A stretch of 64,000 nucleotides of DNA, taken from positions 496,001 to 560,000 of the forward strand of contig NZ_AP025314.1 of the NCBI RefSeq assembly GCF_036492835.1. Direction: 5' to 3'. The DNA comes from Fulvitalea axinellae. Its GTDB lineage: Bacteria > Bacteroidota > Bacteroidia > Cytophagales > Cyclobacteriaceae. The translations under genes were made by a program, and so were the position numbers. Positions 28,175 to 37,989 of this stretch are shown here, piece after piece (the stretch's first letter is position 1; each line of letters starts with the position of its first letter). Below the pieces are notes generated by a model, which was not told the origin of the DNA, made no database searches, and saw only the letters and a list, made by a program, of their open reading frames with translations.

Positions 28175-28209
28175 AATTCGAAATTAATTAACACCACCAA
28201 TTTCGAATT
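28175..28209. promoter_or_regulatory. 11-bp inverted repeat in the cdsA-gdhA gap
   Basis: aattcgaaatt at 28175-28185 is the exact reverse complement of 28199-28209, with 13 bases between. It lies between the cdsA stop and the gdhA start. It may be an operator for gdhA or an AT-rich hairpin that limits read-through. Confidence 0.5.
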
Positions 28210-28216
28210 AAATAAT

Positions 28217-29044
28217 TCATGCGCAGACGAATTTTAAGTATGCGACTATCCATGGCGAGGCGAACAGCAGTCCGTCGAAACGGTCGAGAAAACCGCCGTG
28301 GCCAGGTATGGTAGACGCAGAATCCTTAATGGATACGCTTCGTTTTAATAAAGACTCGATTAGGTCCCCATAGGTTCCGGCAATTATGATAATTACCGAC
28401 ATTCCAAGCCATTCCACAGAACTCAGCTCCTTAAAATACAAACTCACGACATAAGAAGTGACGAGCGAAAGTATGGCGCCTCCGAAGAAACCTTCCCATG
28501 ATTTTTTTGGTGACACCCGCACGAAAAGTTTGCGTTTTCCAAAATTTACACCTGCGAAATAGGCTCCGGTATCGCTGGCCCAAAGGAGAAAAAGGACTCC
28601 TATGATGACTTGGTGGCTATATTCGCCTGTTTGGAAGGCGGCTATGTTAAGCAAAGCGAAGGGCAGGGCGACGTATAGGATACCGGTGAAATTGTATGCG
28701 ATATTGGTGAAGGGCTTTTTTTCTCCTTTGGTATAAAGCTTGACCAAGTAAGTCACGCTCATTAATGGAAATATCAGATAATAGGATTTGTCCGGGATAA
28801 TTCCTTTTGAGACCAAAAACGTGGATGCGAAGAGCACAGCGCCACAAAATGTGCCGTATGTTTTGAGGGGTACTTGTCCGTCTATACCGGCAAGTTTGTA
28901 AAATTCCTGTTGGGCCATCACGCAGATGAAAAGGAAAAGAAAAAAGAAACTCCAGGCACTCCAAAAAATTGCGCCTAGGATAACCAGTATGCCTATCAGG
29001 CCAGCGACGGTTCGCTGTGTCATGTTACTGTACTTGCTCAGCAT
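28217..29044 (-). CDS. cdsA: Phosphatidate cytidylyltransferase
   Basis: 275 residues with about eight membrane helices. Makes CDP-diacylglycerol from CTP and phosphatidate, the branch point for phospholipid synthesis; psd lies 1.5 kb away. The family signature is visible near the end: GDLIESLLKRSVSIKDS, followed by PGHGGFLDRFDGL. SPKKSWEGFFGG is the other conserved block. Its start at 29044 gives a soluble N-terminus of about 12 residues before the first helix; a second ATG 21 bases in is possible. Confidence 0.93.
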   Translation of the reverse strand: MLSKYSNMTQRTVAGLIGILVILGAIFWSAWSFFFLFLFICVMAQQEFYKLAGIDGQVPLKTYGTFCGAVLFASTFLVSKGIIPDKSYYLIFPLMSVTYLVKLYTKGEKKPFTNIAYNFTGILYVALPFALLNIAAFQTGEYSHQVIIGVLFLLWASDTGAYFAGVNFGKRKLFVRVSPKKSWEGFFGGAILSLVTSYVVSLYFKELSSVEWLGMSVIIIIAGTYGDLIESLLKRSVSIKDSASTIPGHGGFLDRFDGLLFASPWIVAYLKFVCA

Positions 29045-29156
29045 ATGTGTGTTTTTAGCTCTTTCACATCAGGGTTTAACTCTGCGCAAGTTAGCGAAAT
29101 TCGAGAAAACACTACGGGCGGGCGCTTGTTTTGCCCGCCCAAATATGTATAAGAGC

Positions 29157-30503
29157 TTAGCTTTCGCCGTCTTTGGGCGGGTTTTTCTCCGTTTTTCTGT
29201 CCCGATTTTTTTTCGGTTTATATGTTCGGATAATTACTCGATTTCCTCTGTCGTAGGTTACGTAATTCCAGAACCAGTTGGCGAAGATGATAAACTTGTT
29301 GCGGAAGCCGATGATGTAGAGCAAGTGGATGAACATCCAGACGATCCAAGCGAAAAAGCCGCCGAAACGGAGTCCGCCGGGCAGTTCGACTACGGCTTTG
29401 TTACGCCCGACAGTCGCCATGGTGCCTTTGTCCAGATATTTAAATGGCTTCATGCTTTTGCCCTCTCGAAGTCGTTCGAGATTGTCGGCCAAGAGTTTTC
29501 CCTGTTGTATGGCTACCGGCGCCAGCATGGGGAGTCCGTGCGGGTGCTCTTCCGTTTTGAGGCAGGCGATGTCGCCCACGGCGAAGATGTCTTCGTAGCC
29601 TTTAACTTGTCCGTATTCGTTGACCAAGTAACGACTGCGTTCGACAGCCTCATCGGGAAGGCCTTTGACGGTGTTGCCCATTACGCCGGCCGCCCAAATC
29701 AAGGTGGTAGTGTAGAGCTGGGTGCCGTCGTTAAGCTTTACGGTTTCCCCGTCATAGGTTTGGACAAGTTTGTTGAGGATGATGGAAACATCGAATTTTT
29801 CGAGATAGGCTTGGGCGTTTTTTCCGCTACTTTCGCTCATTGCCCCCAGAAGCCTTCCGGCGCCTTCCACAAGGTAAATCTTCATCCTTTTGAGGTTCAG
29901 TTCCGGATAATCTTGCGGAAGAACGTGATTTCGAAGTTCGGCTATAGCGCCGGCAAGTTCCACACCCGTAGGTCCACCGCCCACGATTACGACATTCATA
30001 AGGGCTTCTCTTTTACGAATATCTTTTGTCAGAACCGATTTTTCGAAGTTTTGTAAGAGTTGGCTTCGTAGGTCCAGCGCTTCCGTTACTTTTTTGAGCG
30101 GGAAAGAGTGGCGTTGGATGTCTTTGTTACCGAAGAAGTTGCTTTTCGAGCCTGTGGCGATTACCAAATGATCGTATTCCAATTCGCCCACGTCCGTAGC
30201 CACAGATTTCTTCTCGGGAAGAATCTGCTTTACGTTGAGCATCCTGAAATAGAAATTCTTTCGCTCTTCTACATGCTGGCGCAAAGGCCCTACGATAGAA
30301 TCCGGCTCTAGGCCTGCTGTGGCAACCTGATAAAGGAGTGGTTGGAATCCGTGATAGTTGTGCTTGTCGATAAGCACTACCTGGAATTTTTTCCGTACCA
30401 GTGACCTGGAGAGTTTGAGCCCGGCGAATCCGCCGCCGATGATCACGACGCGGGGCCAATCGCTTTTGGGCACGTGGATGGATAGAGAATCGTCTAAGGT
30501 CAT
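29157..30503 (-). CDS. ndh: Type II NADH dehydrogenase
   Basis: 448 residues from the ATG at 30503; another in-frame ATG 33 bases upstream is possible. Single-subunit, non-pumping NADH:quinone oxidoreductase on the inner membrane. FAD site VVIIGGGFAGL near 20-30, NADH site VVIVGGGPTGVELAG near 172-186, FAVGDIA near 305-311, AIQQGK quinone-site motif, and a C-terminal hydrophobic anchor (about 380-420) followed by a Lys/Arg-rich tail. A good promoter lies upstream at 30577-30606. Confidence 0.93.
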   Translation of the reverse strand: MTLDDSLSIHVPKSDWPRVVIIGGGFAGLKLSRSLVRKKFQVVLIDKHNYHGFQPLLYQVATAGLEPDSIVGPLRQHVEERKNFYFRMLNVKQILPEKKSVATDVGELEYDHLVIATGSKSNFFGNKDIQRHSFPLKKVTEALDLRSQLLQNFEKSVLTKDIRKREALMNVVIVGGGPTGVELAGAIAELRNHVLPQDYPELNLKRMKIYLVEGAGRLLGAMSESSGKNAQAYLEKFDVSIILNKLVQTYDGETVKLNDGTQLYTTTLIWAAGVMGNTVKGLPDEAVERSRYLVNEYGQVKGYEDIFAVGDIACLKTEEHPHGLPMLAPVAIQQGKLLADNLERLREGKSMKPFKYLDKGTMATVGRNKAVVELPGGLRFGGFFAWIVWMFIHLLYIIGFRNKFIIFANWFWNYVTYDRGNRVIIRTYKPKKNRDRKTEKNPPKDGES

Positions 30504-30576
30504 GGTCTTGATAGCTTGATAGTCATATATAGTCAAACCGATTTTGGAGTGGATCGGTTCGTTTATGTTTGCGCGC

Positions 30577-30606
30577 CAAAAATACGCCTCGCTTTTGATA
30601 CGACAA
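30577..30606 (-). promoter_or_regulatory. Promoter of the NADH dehydrogenase gene
   Basis: On the minus strand TTG, 19 bases, then TATTTTTG, a full match to the Bacteroidota -33/-7 pattern. Predicted start near 30571, 68 bases before the chosen ATG. Confidence 0.65.
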
Positions 30607-30767
30607 CCTTAAAAATTATATTTTTTATTACGCTCGGTATATTTAATAAACAGAATCCGGTTGAATGCTGGAAAGTGTGGTTCTTTCCGTTTTTTCAATG
30701 AAAGAACGGTTCTTTTCGGGGATTGTGGACTCTTTTTTTAAAAACATGTAACTGAGCTCAGGGGCCG

Positions 30768-30798
30768 TTTGGTAAATTGCCCGGCATTTATCAATTTC
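30768..30798 (+). promoter_or_regulatory. Possible promoter of the SLBB export gene
   Basis: TTTG, 19 bases, then TCAATTTC, a 6-of-8 match to TAnnTTTG at the right spacing, 37 bases before the start codon. Confidence 0.35.
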
Positions 30799-30834
30799 GC
30801 CCGGAAGTAACGACCGCAGTTTGTGAATTTTGCT

Positions 30835-33285
30835 ATGAGTTTATTTGTTAGAAGAATATTTTTTCTTGTCGCTTTTTTCTTTTTGACGGGTTTGACGCTA
30901 ATGGCGCAGACCCCTACGGAGGCTGACTTAAATAAGATTGACTGGAAAACCATGAAGGTTGACCGTCTTACGGATGCCCAGATTCAAAAGATTTCCGAGG
31001 AGATGAAGAGTCGAGGGGTAGGTATTACGGAACTTGAAAGCATGGCCCGCTTGAGGGGAGTGCCGGCAGTGGAGATCGCGAAGCTGAAATCAAGGTTGGC
31101 TACAGTTTCTACTTCGTCTAGTGCAAAACGGGGAGTTCAGCAAGAACAGGCCGAAGATAGCTTGGCCGTAACTTCAGACATTTCGGTAAAGAAACCAGTA
31201 GAGGAAGAGCGTTTGAACAAACGAATTTTCGGAACCACCATATTTAATAACGAGAACCTTTCTTTCGAACCTTCCCTGAATATTCCGACCCCGAAAGGGT
31301 ATCAGGTTGGTGTAGGTGACGAGTTGGTGATTGATATTTGGGGAGCATCGCAGGCTATGATGCGTTTGCCCGTTGAGTCAAGCGGGAACATTAATGTGGA
31401 AGGTGTAGGGCCGATCTACGTAAACGGGTTGACTATAGAGGAGGCCAACAGCAAAGTGATCGGGAGGATAAGTTCGATTTACGAAGGCTTGAGGAAAAAT
31501 GGTGGTCGAATTCCAGATACATTCGCTCAAATTTCTTTAGGTAATCTTAGAAGCATAAAGGTAACGATAGCAGGAGAGGCTTATGTTCCGGGGACTTATA
31601 CATTGCCGTCCTTGGCGACAGTTTTTAATGCTCTTTACTTGGCCGGTGGCCCTAATGAAAAAGGATCGTTCAGGAAAATCAAAGTGATCCGGAACGGTAA
31701 GCCGTATAAAACCGTAGATGTTTACGACTTTCTTTTGAATGGGAACGGAAAGCAAAACTTTGTTTTGAGAGATCAGGATATCATCTTGATTCCGGCATAT
31801 GAGACCCGTTTGGCGTTCGAGGGTGAAATCAAAACTCCAGGTTTGTTCGAAGCGAAATCAGGAGAGAACATGAATGACCTTGTGCGTTATGCCGGTGGTT
31901 TTACCGCAGAAGCCTATAAGCATCGTTTGGAAATTGTTCGCAAAGGGGATCGGGAGTTAAGTATTTTGGACTTGGCCCAAGATGATTTTGGGAAGTATAA
32001 GCCTCAGAACGGAGACTCGATTACGGTTCTCAAAATTCTGGAAAGATATGCCAATAAGGTGAGCCTTGAAGGGGCTGTTTACCGAACCGGAAACTTCTCG
32101 TTGACCGAAGGTCTTACTTTAAGTAAGCTCATTTTGGATAAGGGGGAAGGCCTTAAAGAAGATGCGTTCCTTAATCGTGGTATCATTTACCGTAAGGCGG
32201 AAGATCTCTCATTGGAGGCGGTTTCGTTTGATGTCCGGGATGTTATCACGGGCAAAAAAGACCTAGCGTTGCGTCGTGATGATAAGGTGATAGTGTATTC
32301 CATCTTTGACCTGGAAGGCGAGAGAAATGTAAATGTCTCGGGAGAGATTCGTTTCGAAGGCGAATATGCTTTTGCGGAAGGGATGACTCTAGGTGATTTG
32401 GTGGGAATGGCCGGAGGCTTTAAGTTTGGAGCTACCGGTATGCGGGTAGAAGTTGCTAGGAGGAATCTAGAGGAGGAAGATCAAATTAAGACAGGTGAGA
32501 TTGCCGATATATTTTATTTCGATGTTGATAAAGATTTGAGGGTAAAGGGAGAGGGTAACAGTTTTAAGCTGGCTCCTTTTGATCAAGTATTTGTCCGTAA
32601 AGCACCGAATTATCGAGAAGCGGAGAATGTTGTGGTGTCGGGTGAGGTTCAGTTCCCGGGTAAGTATGGGTTGAAAGAGGAAACGGAGCGAGTTTCGGAT
32701 ATTATAGCGAGAGCGGGAGGATTAACAAACTTCGCTTATGTTAAAGGGGCTGCGTTGAAAAGAAAAATTGAGCTGTCCGAAATCGAAATTCGTAGGAGAG
32801 AGCAAATTATGGAGAATGACTCTTCTATGGTTGAAGATGACTTTAAGGATTTTGAATTTATCAGTATAAACCTTAAAAAGATACTGGAAAAGCCCCAATC
32901 GAATATTGACTTGATTCTTCAGGACGGGGATGAACTTATTTTGCCTCACCAATTGCAGACAGTAAGTGTGACGGGCGAAGTGCTTAACCCTGTTGGTGTG
33001 ACTTATGTGCCTGGCAAAAGCTTGAAGTATTATATTAATGCGGGAGGAGGCTATAGCATAAGAGCGAAAAAAGGAAAGACTTTCGTCGTATATGCGGATG
33101 GTTCAGCGTCTAGGAGTAAGAAATTCCTGTTTTTCAGGTCTTGGCCAAAGGTGGAGCCGGGAGCTAAAGTGATTGTTCCCGAACGCCCCGAGCGTAAAGG
33201 AAATGCCCAGCAGTGGATCGGTATAGGTACAGCAGCGGCTTCGTTGGGATTGATTATATCAAATATTATTACATCGACTAAATAG
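30835..33285 (+). CDS. Polysaccharide export protein with several SLBB domains (Wza-like)
   Basis: 816 residues from the ATG at 30835 (a GTG 12 bases earlier is possible). Signal peptide of about 25 residues ending near LMAQ. Then a poly-export domain around 160-260 with VGVGDELVIDIWG and several SLBB beta-grasp repeats, recognisable as VTIAGEAYVPGTYTL, FEGEIKTPGLFEA, VSGEIRFEGEYAFAEG, VSGEVQFPGKYGL and VTGEVLNPVGVTYVPG, and one hydrophobic helix at the C-terminus. It would form the outer-membrane exit channel for a capsule or exopolysaccharide. It stands alone, 7 kb before the main cluster, with two unrelated genes between. No Lys/Tyr kinase partner is in the window. Confidence 0.9.
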   Translation: MSLFVRRIFFLVAFFFLTGLTLMAQTPTEADLNKIDWKTMKVDRLTDAQIQKISEEMKSRGVGITELESMARLRGVPAVEIAKLKSRLATVSTSSSAKRGVQQEQAEDSLAVTSDISVKKPVEEERLNKRIFGTTIFNNENLSFEPSLNIPTPKGYQVGVGDELVIDIWGASQAMMRLPVESSGNINVEGVGPIYVNGLTIEEANSKVIGRISSIYEGLRKNGGRIPDTFAQISLGNLRSIKVTIAGEAYVPGTYTLPSLATVFNALYLAGGPNEKGSFRKIKVIRNGKPYKTVDVYDFLLNGNGKQNFVLRDQDIILIPAYETRLAFEGEIKTPGLFEAKSGENMNDLVRYAGGFTAEAYKHRLEIVRKGDRELSILDLAQDDFGKYKPQNGDSITVLKILERYANKVSLEGAVYRTGNFSLTEGLTLSKLILDKGEGLKEDAFLNRGIIYRKAEDLSLEAVSFDVRDVITGKKDLALRRDDKVIVYSIFDLEGERNVNVSGEIRFEGEYAFAEGMTLGDLVGMAGGFKFGATGMRVEVARRNLEEEDQIKTGEIADIFYFDVDKDLRVKGEGNSFKLAPFDQVFVRKAPNYREAENVVVSGEVQFPGKYGLKEETERVSDIIARAGGLTNFAYVKGAALKRKIELSEIEIRRREQIMENDSSMVEDDFKDFEFISINLKKILEKPQSNIDLILQDGDELILPHQLQTVSVTGEVLNPVGVTYVPGKSLKYYINAGGGYSIRAKKGKTFVVYADGSASRSKKFLFFRSWPKVEPGAKVIVPERPERKGNAQQWIGIGTAAASLGLIISNIITSTK

Positions 33286-33385
33286 TAAAATATAAACAAG
33301 TCGGGCTTCCCTTTCACAAGTTTATGTCCATACAGCCAATTAGTGGTTGGGGCATAAATTCGGTAATCAGATTTGTTATGAGATG

Positions 33386-33424
33386 AAAAACAAAGGCCAC
33401 CTTCTCTCGAAGGTGGCCTTTGTT
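33386..33424. terminator. Bidirectional terminator
   Basis: Perfect 13-bp stem (aaaggccaccttc / gaaggtggccttt) with a TCTC loop between the convergent export and acyl-CoA ligase genes. Confidence 0.9.
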
Positions 33425-33448
33425 CATGAAAAGGGAAAGTTAAATTCA

Positions 33449-35254
33449 CTAATCATACATACGATCGATGATGTCCTTATATTTTTGAAGGATAACTTTT
33501 CGCTTCACTTTTAGTGTCGGGGTGATTTCCCCTGCGTCGATTGTGAATTCATTGGGCATTAGCGTGAACTTTTTCACTTGCTCGAAACGGGCCAGTTCGT
33601 TCTGGAGGCGGTCGATACGCTCGCGGAAGAAATCCATAACGAGCTTGTCGTTTAGGATGTCTGTGCCGGGTTCCAGGCTTACGCCACGGTTCTCCGCCCA
33701 TTCTTTCAAGGCATCGAAGGCTGGGACGATTAACGCTGTTACATATTTGCGCTGGTCGCCGATGATGGCCACTTGCTGGATGTAATGATCGTTGCCGATA
33801 AGTGTCTCGATCATCTGCGGAGCGATGTATTTTCCGCCTGATGTTTTCATTAAGTCCTTGATGCGATCGGTGATGATCAGGTCGCCTTGTTCATCGAAAT
33901 AGCCAGCATCGCCAGTGCGGAACCAGCCGTCTTCCGTGAAGACTTCAGCCGTAGCTTCTGGCAAGTTGTAGTAGCCTTTCATCACGTTGCGGCCTTTGAC
34001 GAGGATCTCGTTGTCTTTGCCGATTTTCATTTCCACTCCGGGCGCGGGCTTGCCGACGGTGTCGTAGGCGAAGCCTGTGTCCATATAAGTGGATAGCGTG
34101 GCGGTGGTTTCGGAGAGGCCGTAACCGCACATTACATGTAAGCCGATGCTATGGAAGAACTCATTAATCTCTGACGAGAGCTTGGCGCCGCCACAAGGCG
34201 AAAAACGCAGGCGTCCGCCCAAAGCGTCCATCACTTTGCCAAGAACCAGTTTTCTGGCCAGTTTGTATCTTAGGCTAAGCAAAGGGTTGGCTTTGCCTTT
34301 TAGGCTAGCTTTGCGGTGAAGCTTTCCCGTGCTTACGGCCCAAGAGAAGAGTTTTTGTTTGACAGGAGAGGCCTTTTCCAGTCCCGCTTGGATAGTGGCG
34401 TAGACTTTTTCGTAAAGTCTCGGTACTGAGCACATGACGGTGGGGCGTACTTCTTTCATCGCAGCTGCGACCTCCCGGGGGTCGGAAAGGTAGCAAATGG
34501 TCATGCCGGCATGAAGGGCGTAGAACACCCAAGCGCGTTCGAAAATATGGCTGAGCGGCAAGAATGCCAAGGACACATCATCTTCGTTGGCATCCAGAAA
34601 CTGGTCATGAGACCAGAGTTGGGCTTCGATGTTGTCCTGATCCAGCATTACGCCTTTGGGGTTTCCAGTTGTGCCCGAAGTGTAAATCAGTGTTGCCAGA
34701 TCCTGCTTTTGAATTTCCGCCAGACGGGTTTTGAGCTCACCCTCATATTCGTCCTGTTTTTCGTTGATGAAATCTTCGAAATGAAGGGAAATACCGTTGT
34801 TATACAGTTTTGCTTTCTTGTCAAAAACAACAATTTGGCTGATCTGCGGATTGTCAGGCAAGATCTCCACGATTTTTTCGTATTGTTCCTGACTGTCTAC
34901 AAAAATATGTTTGACCCCGCTGTCCTGGAGAATGTACTCGGCTTGTTTTCCCGTGCTGGTGGCGTAGACTGGCACGGTGACGGCCCTAATGGAAAGGATA
35001 CCGAAATCGGCCAGCGACCACTCAGGCATGTTTTGCGAAAAGATGGCGATTTTGTCGCCCACTTTTACGCCTCGTGCAAGCAAAGATTTGGCAACGGCGT
35101 CAATTTTTTTCCCCATTTCGTTCCACGAAATAGGAAGCCATGGGCCTCTCCGTTTTTCCTGGAATTTTAGGGCTGTCCGGTCGCCGTATTTTGCGATCCT
35201 GTCTCGGATCAGTTGCGCGAACGGCTTATAGTCTGTCTCACAGTTCTTCCTCAT
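33449..35254 (-). CDS. Long-chain fatty-acid--CoA ligase
   Basis: 601 residues, AMP-forming. Activates fatty acids to acyl-CoA. Motifs: TLIYTSGTTGNPKGVML near 188-204 (P-loop), MCGYGLSETTA near 348-358, GWFRTGDAGYFDEQGDLIITDRIKD around 420-445 (split by short loops), and a late SGGKYIAPQ. It belongs to the FadD15-like / eukaryotic ACSL-like group common in Bacteroidota. It has no obvious relation to the polysaccharide genes on either side. Confidence 0.92.
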   Translation of the reverse strand: MRKNCETDYKPFAQLIRDRIAKYGDRTALKFQEKRRGPWLPISWNEMGKKIDAVAKSLLARGVKVGDKIAIFSQNMPEWSLADFGILSIRAVTVPVYATSTGKQAEYILQDSGVKHIFVDSQEQYEKIVEILPDNPQISQIVVFDKKAKLYNNGISLHFEDFINEKQDEYEGELKTRLAEIQKQDLATLIYTSGTTGNPKGVMLDQDNIEAQLWSHDQFLDANEDDVSLAFLPLSHIFERAWVFYALHAGMTICYLSDPREVAAAMKEVRPTVMCSVPRLYEKVYATIQAGLEKASPVKQKLFSWAVSTGKLHRKASLKGKANPLLSLRYKLARKLVLGKVMDALGGRLRFSPCGGAKLSSEINEFFHSIGLHVMCGYGLSETTATLSTYMDTGFAYDTVGKPAPGVEMKIGKDNEILVKGRNVMKGYYNLPEATAEVFTEDGWFRTGDAGYFDEQGDLIITDRIKDLMKTSGGKYIAPQMIETLIGNDHYIQQVAIIGDQRKYVTALIVPAFDALKEWAENRGVSLEPGTDILNDKLVMDFFRERIDRLQNELARFEQVKKFTLMPNEFTIDAGEITPTLKVKRKVILQKYKDIIDRMYD

Positions 35255-35938
35255 AATATCAACAATCCCATTCTTTGTCTAAAAGGGCTAGTGTAGGCAA
35301 GTTACTAATTTTAACGCACAAGTATGTCTTGTGTATGCCGTAATGGGGAAATAGTCAAGGGCTTGGAATTCGCTAAAGTTGAAAATGAAGAGAGAACTTT
35401 TTTCATTCTGTTTTTTTTCTGAATTAATCCGAGATGGATTCTGTCAGGAATGTTCTTTATGAAGTGTGAGGCTACGTCAATTTTTGCTGAGAGCAGTTTT
35501 GCTTTGTTGTGACTTTGTATTATTCCAATTGTGGATTCAGTTCTATGCTGAACGGCTATTCCATTGGGAGGAAACTGGGGTAAGCCTTCCCATAAGGCTG
35601 TAGGATAATATGAGGAAAATCGGACGGAGGTCAGATGTAAGAATCTAGGTGTATTGATAAGGGCATCGTTCAGGCTTTTTTGCGATTAAATAGATAATTG
35701 TGGGGGAAAACGGTCAGAGAGAAGCGTTTAGGGTTGGAAGGCTACGGATTATGGCTATTTTTTAGTAGATTCCTGATTGAAATCTGTTTAATATGCGCTA
35801 GCTGGGCGGTAATCGATCCGGGTAAGAATCTGTCGGAGGAATCATCATCGGCGTGTCCCAATGCGGGTGTTGGAGTTAAAGCTTTGCAATGGCACCCGGC
35901 GTTTGGCGGTAGCGGTTAAACCCAGAAAAGATCTTTTT
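35255..35938. other. 684-base gap between divergent genes
   Basis: No convincing gene. A 73-codon frame from 35698 has no family features. A short perfect hairpin (agcctt / aaggct) near 35583-35600 follows a purine-rich stretch; I could not match it to a known riboswitch. The gap should hold promoters for the ligase and the symporter genes. Confidence 0.5.
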
Positions 35939-37255
35939 ATGAAGAATAAACTTCCATTACACATTAAGATTGTGATCGGCTTGGTGGCCGGCTTGATTTG
36001 CGGCATGGTATTGCTTTATAGCGGAGCGCCTTTGAGTTTTACGCAAGATTATATCAAACCTTTCGGGACTATTTTCATCAACGCTTTGAAGATGATCGCC
36101 GTGCCGTTGGTATTGGCGTCTTTGATAGTGGGTGTGGCCAATCTGGGCGATGTGTCGAAACTGTCTAGAATGGGGGGCAAGACGATCGGGATTTATCTGG
36201 TGACGACTGTGTTGGCCGTTAGCGTTGGTCTATTGTCTGTGAATTTGATAAAGCCAGGCAAGTTTATTTCCGAAGAAACCCGTTTGGAACTGCTGGATCT
36301 ATACGGTGACGCGGCGGCTGGTAAGTTGGCGACCGCTGAGGCTGTAAAGGATCAGGGCCCCCTACAGCCATTGGTGGATATGGTGACAACGAATGTCGTT
36401 GCCTCCGCAGCGAATAACAGGATGATGCTTCAGGTGGTGGTTTTCGCTATTCTGATGGGAGTGGCTTTGCTGAAGGTTCCCAAAGAGAAAGGGAAGCCTG
36501 TGGTGAGGTTTTTCGAGGGCTTGAACGAGACAATACTGGTGATTATAGAGTTTATAATGGCGTTGGCTCCTTACGGTGTGTTCGCTTTGATGACGGCCCT
36601 AATAGTGGACGTCGCCGGTAAAAACCCGCAGAAAGCGGGTGAGGTGTTGGGGTCGTTAGCCATTTATGCTTTGACTGTGTTGCTGGGACTTTCCGTTATG
36701 GCGTTGATTGTTTATCCGTTGGTGTTGCGTTTCTTCTCCAGGATTAAGCTTGGAGACTTTTTCAGAGGGATTCGTCCAGCACAATTACTGGCTTTTAGTA
36801 CGAGTTCCAGCTCAGCCACCTTGCCGGTGACGATGGAGTGCGCCGAGAAGCGTTTGGGTGTGTCGGAAGAGGTTTCCAGCTTTGTGTTGCCGCTGGGGGC
36901 TACGATTAATATGGACGGAACAAGCCTTTATCAGGCTGTGGCCGCGGTTTTCATCGCCCAGACTCTGAATATGGAGTTGACGATAGGGCAGCAGATAATG
37001 ATTGTGATTACGGCTACGTTGGCTTCTATAGGCTCGGCAGGCGTTCCCGGTGCTGGCATGGTGATGTTGGTGATCGTGTTGGAGGCGATAGGAGTTCCGG
37101 CGGCAGGTTTGGCCTTGATCATCGCTCCGGACCGTATTCTGGATATGTGTCGTACCGTGATCAACGTGACGGGCGACTCCATGGTAACGTTGGCCGTAGC
37201 CAGTGGGGAAGGAGAGGATTTTGAGCATTTGGATGAGGAGATTTTGGACGCTTAA
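35939..37255 (+). CDS. Dicarboxylate/amino acid:cation symporter (DAACS family)
   Basis: 438 residues from the ATG at 35939; the frame extends upstream but with non-helical, unlikely sequence. Takes up glutamate, aspartate or C4-dicarboxylates with Na+ or H+. About eight membrane helices plus two re-entrant loops; the serine-rich loop STSSSSATLPVTM and the NMDGT motif (ATINMDGTSLYQ) that bind substrate and sodium are both present, and the last helix carries DRILDMCRTVINVTGD with the substrate-binding Asp/Arg region. The ending is acidic and cytoplasmic. Confidence 0.92.
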   Translation: MKNKLPLHIKIVIGLVAGLICGMVLLYSGAPLSFTQDYIKPFGTIFINALKMIAVPLVLASLIVGVANLGDVSKLSRMGGKTIGIYLVTTVLAVSVGLLSVNLIKPGKFISEETRLELLDLYGDAAAGKLATAEAVKDQGPLQPLVDMVTTNVVASAANNRMMLQVVVFAILMGVALLKVPKEKGKPVVRFFEGLNETILVIIEFIMALAPYGVFALMTALIVDVAGKNPQKAGEVLGSLAIYALTVLLGLSVMALIVYPLVLRFFSRIKLGDFFRGIRPAQLLAFSTSSSSATLPVTMECAEKRLGVSEEVSSFVLPLGATINMDGTSLYQAVAAVFIAQTLNMELTIGQQIMIVITATLASIGSAGVPGAGMVMLVIVLEAIGVPAAGLALIIAPDRILDMCRTVINVTGDSMVTLAVASGEGEDFEHLDEEILDA

Positions 37256-37989
37256 ATAGGCCTGGGAGTCAATTTTGGTGATGGATTGAGCCTTAGGCGA
37301 TGCTTAAGAATATTGTGGCTCTGGGCTGGAAAGCACGGAGCCTTTGTCATTTTTGGAAGATAAAGGCAGAAAAGCTGGAGAACGGATTTTTTTGTTAAAT
37401 GATTACTGGTAAAATAAGTCGCATTTATTCATATGTTTTATGACTAATCGAATGTGGTGGGGGGCAATTCTTAGGTTTTGAATTGTTGATTTATGTATTA
37501 AAAATTGAAATATTGTTTTTAGGGGCAAAGATCTAAAGTTTTACAAATTTCTGTTTTTTATATTTTGAGGTGGGTCTAATCATTTGTATTTCAAGTGTTT
37601 GTGATTGAATGTTGTAGGGTGTTTTAAAAAGGGGGATAGGATTAAGGGGATATGAGGGGGAGCCTGTTGCAGAGCCATGCTTTTTGAAAGGTGAGCTTGA
37701 ATTATTTTTAACTAAAAACTTAGAGGGCTTTAGCCTTCAGATTTCCCTTTATGAAATTATGGCATTTCCAGATGTGGTACGGGTGGGAAAAAAGATTAAC
37801 TTTGTGCGCCATATGTGGGACTCACGGGGCGAAGCTGTGTCTAATCCGTTCTTAATTTTAGATGCCCTTCGAAGCCTATGGAGTTATTTTGGAGGTTATG
37901 AGCCTTCCTACTTTTCCAGAAAAGTATGGGGTTGTTTTTTGATGGCAGTATTGTTATTCTGTCGTATTTATTGAAACCGAGAATAGTTT
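37256..37989 (+). other. 734-base AT-rich gap before the polysaccharide cluster
   Basis: No recognised gene. A 96-codon frame beginning with TTG at 37684 is unlike any family I know and lacks a good start. The gap carries a TAACTTTG promoter-like element at 37797 and is the likely control region of the downstream cluster. Confidence 0.5.
37797..37804 (+). promoter_or_regulatory. Possible -7 element for the polysaccharide cluster
   Basis: TAACTTTG matches TAnnTTTG exactly. The -33 region at the expected distance reads TGTG, a weak fit. The start would be near 37809, leaving a leader of about 180 bases before the epimerase gene. Confidence 0.4.

Noticed and set aside
35490..35640. TPP or cobalamin riboswitch
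   Set aside because: A GCTGAGAG and a GGGAGG stretch caught the eye, but the remaining conserved boxes of either class are missing.
35698..35919. 73-codon frame before the symporter gene
   Set aside because: No family features and unusual composition; more likely leader sequence.
37684..37974. 96-codon frame upstream of the epimerase gene
   Set aside because: TTG start, no recognisable features, and a promoter-like element within it; treated as noncoding.
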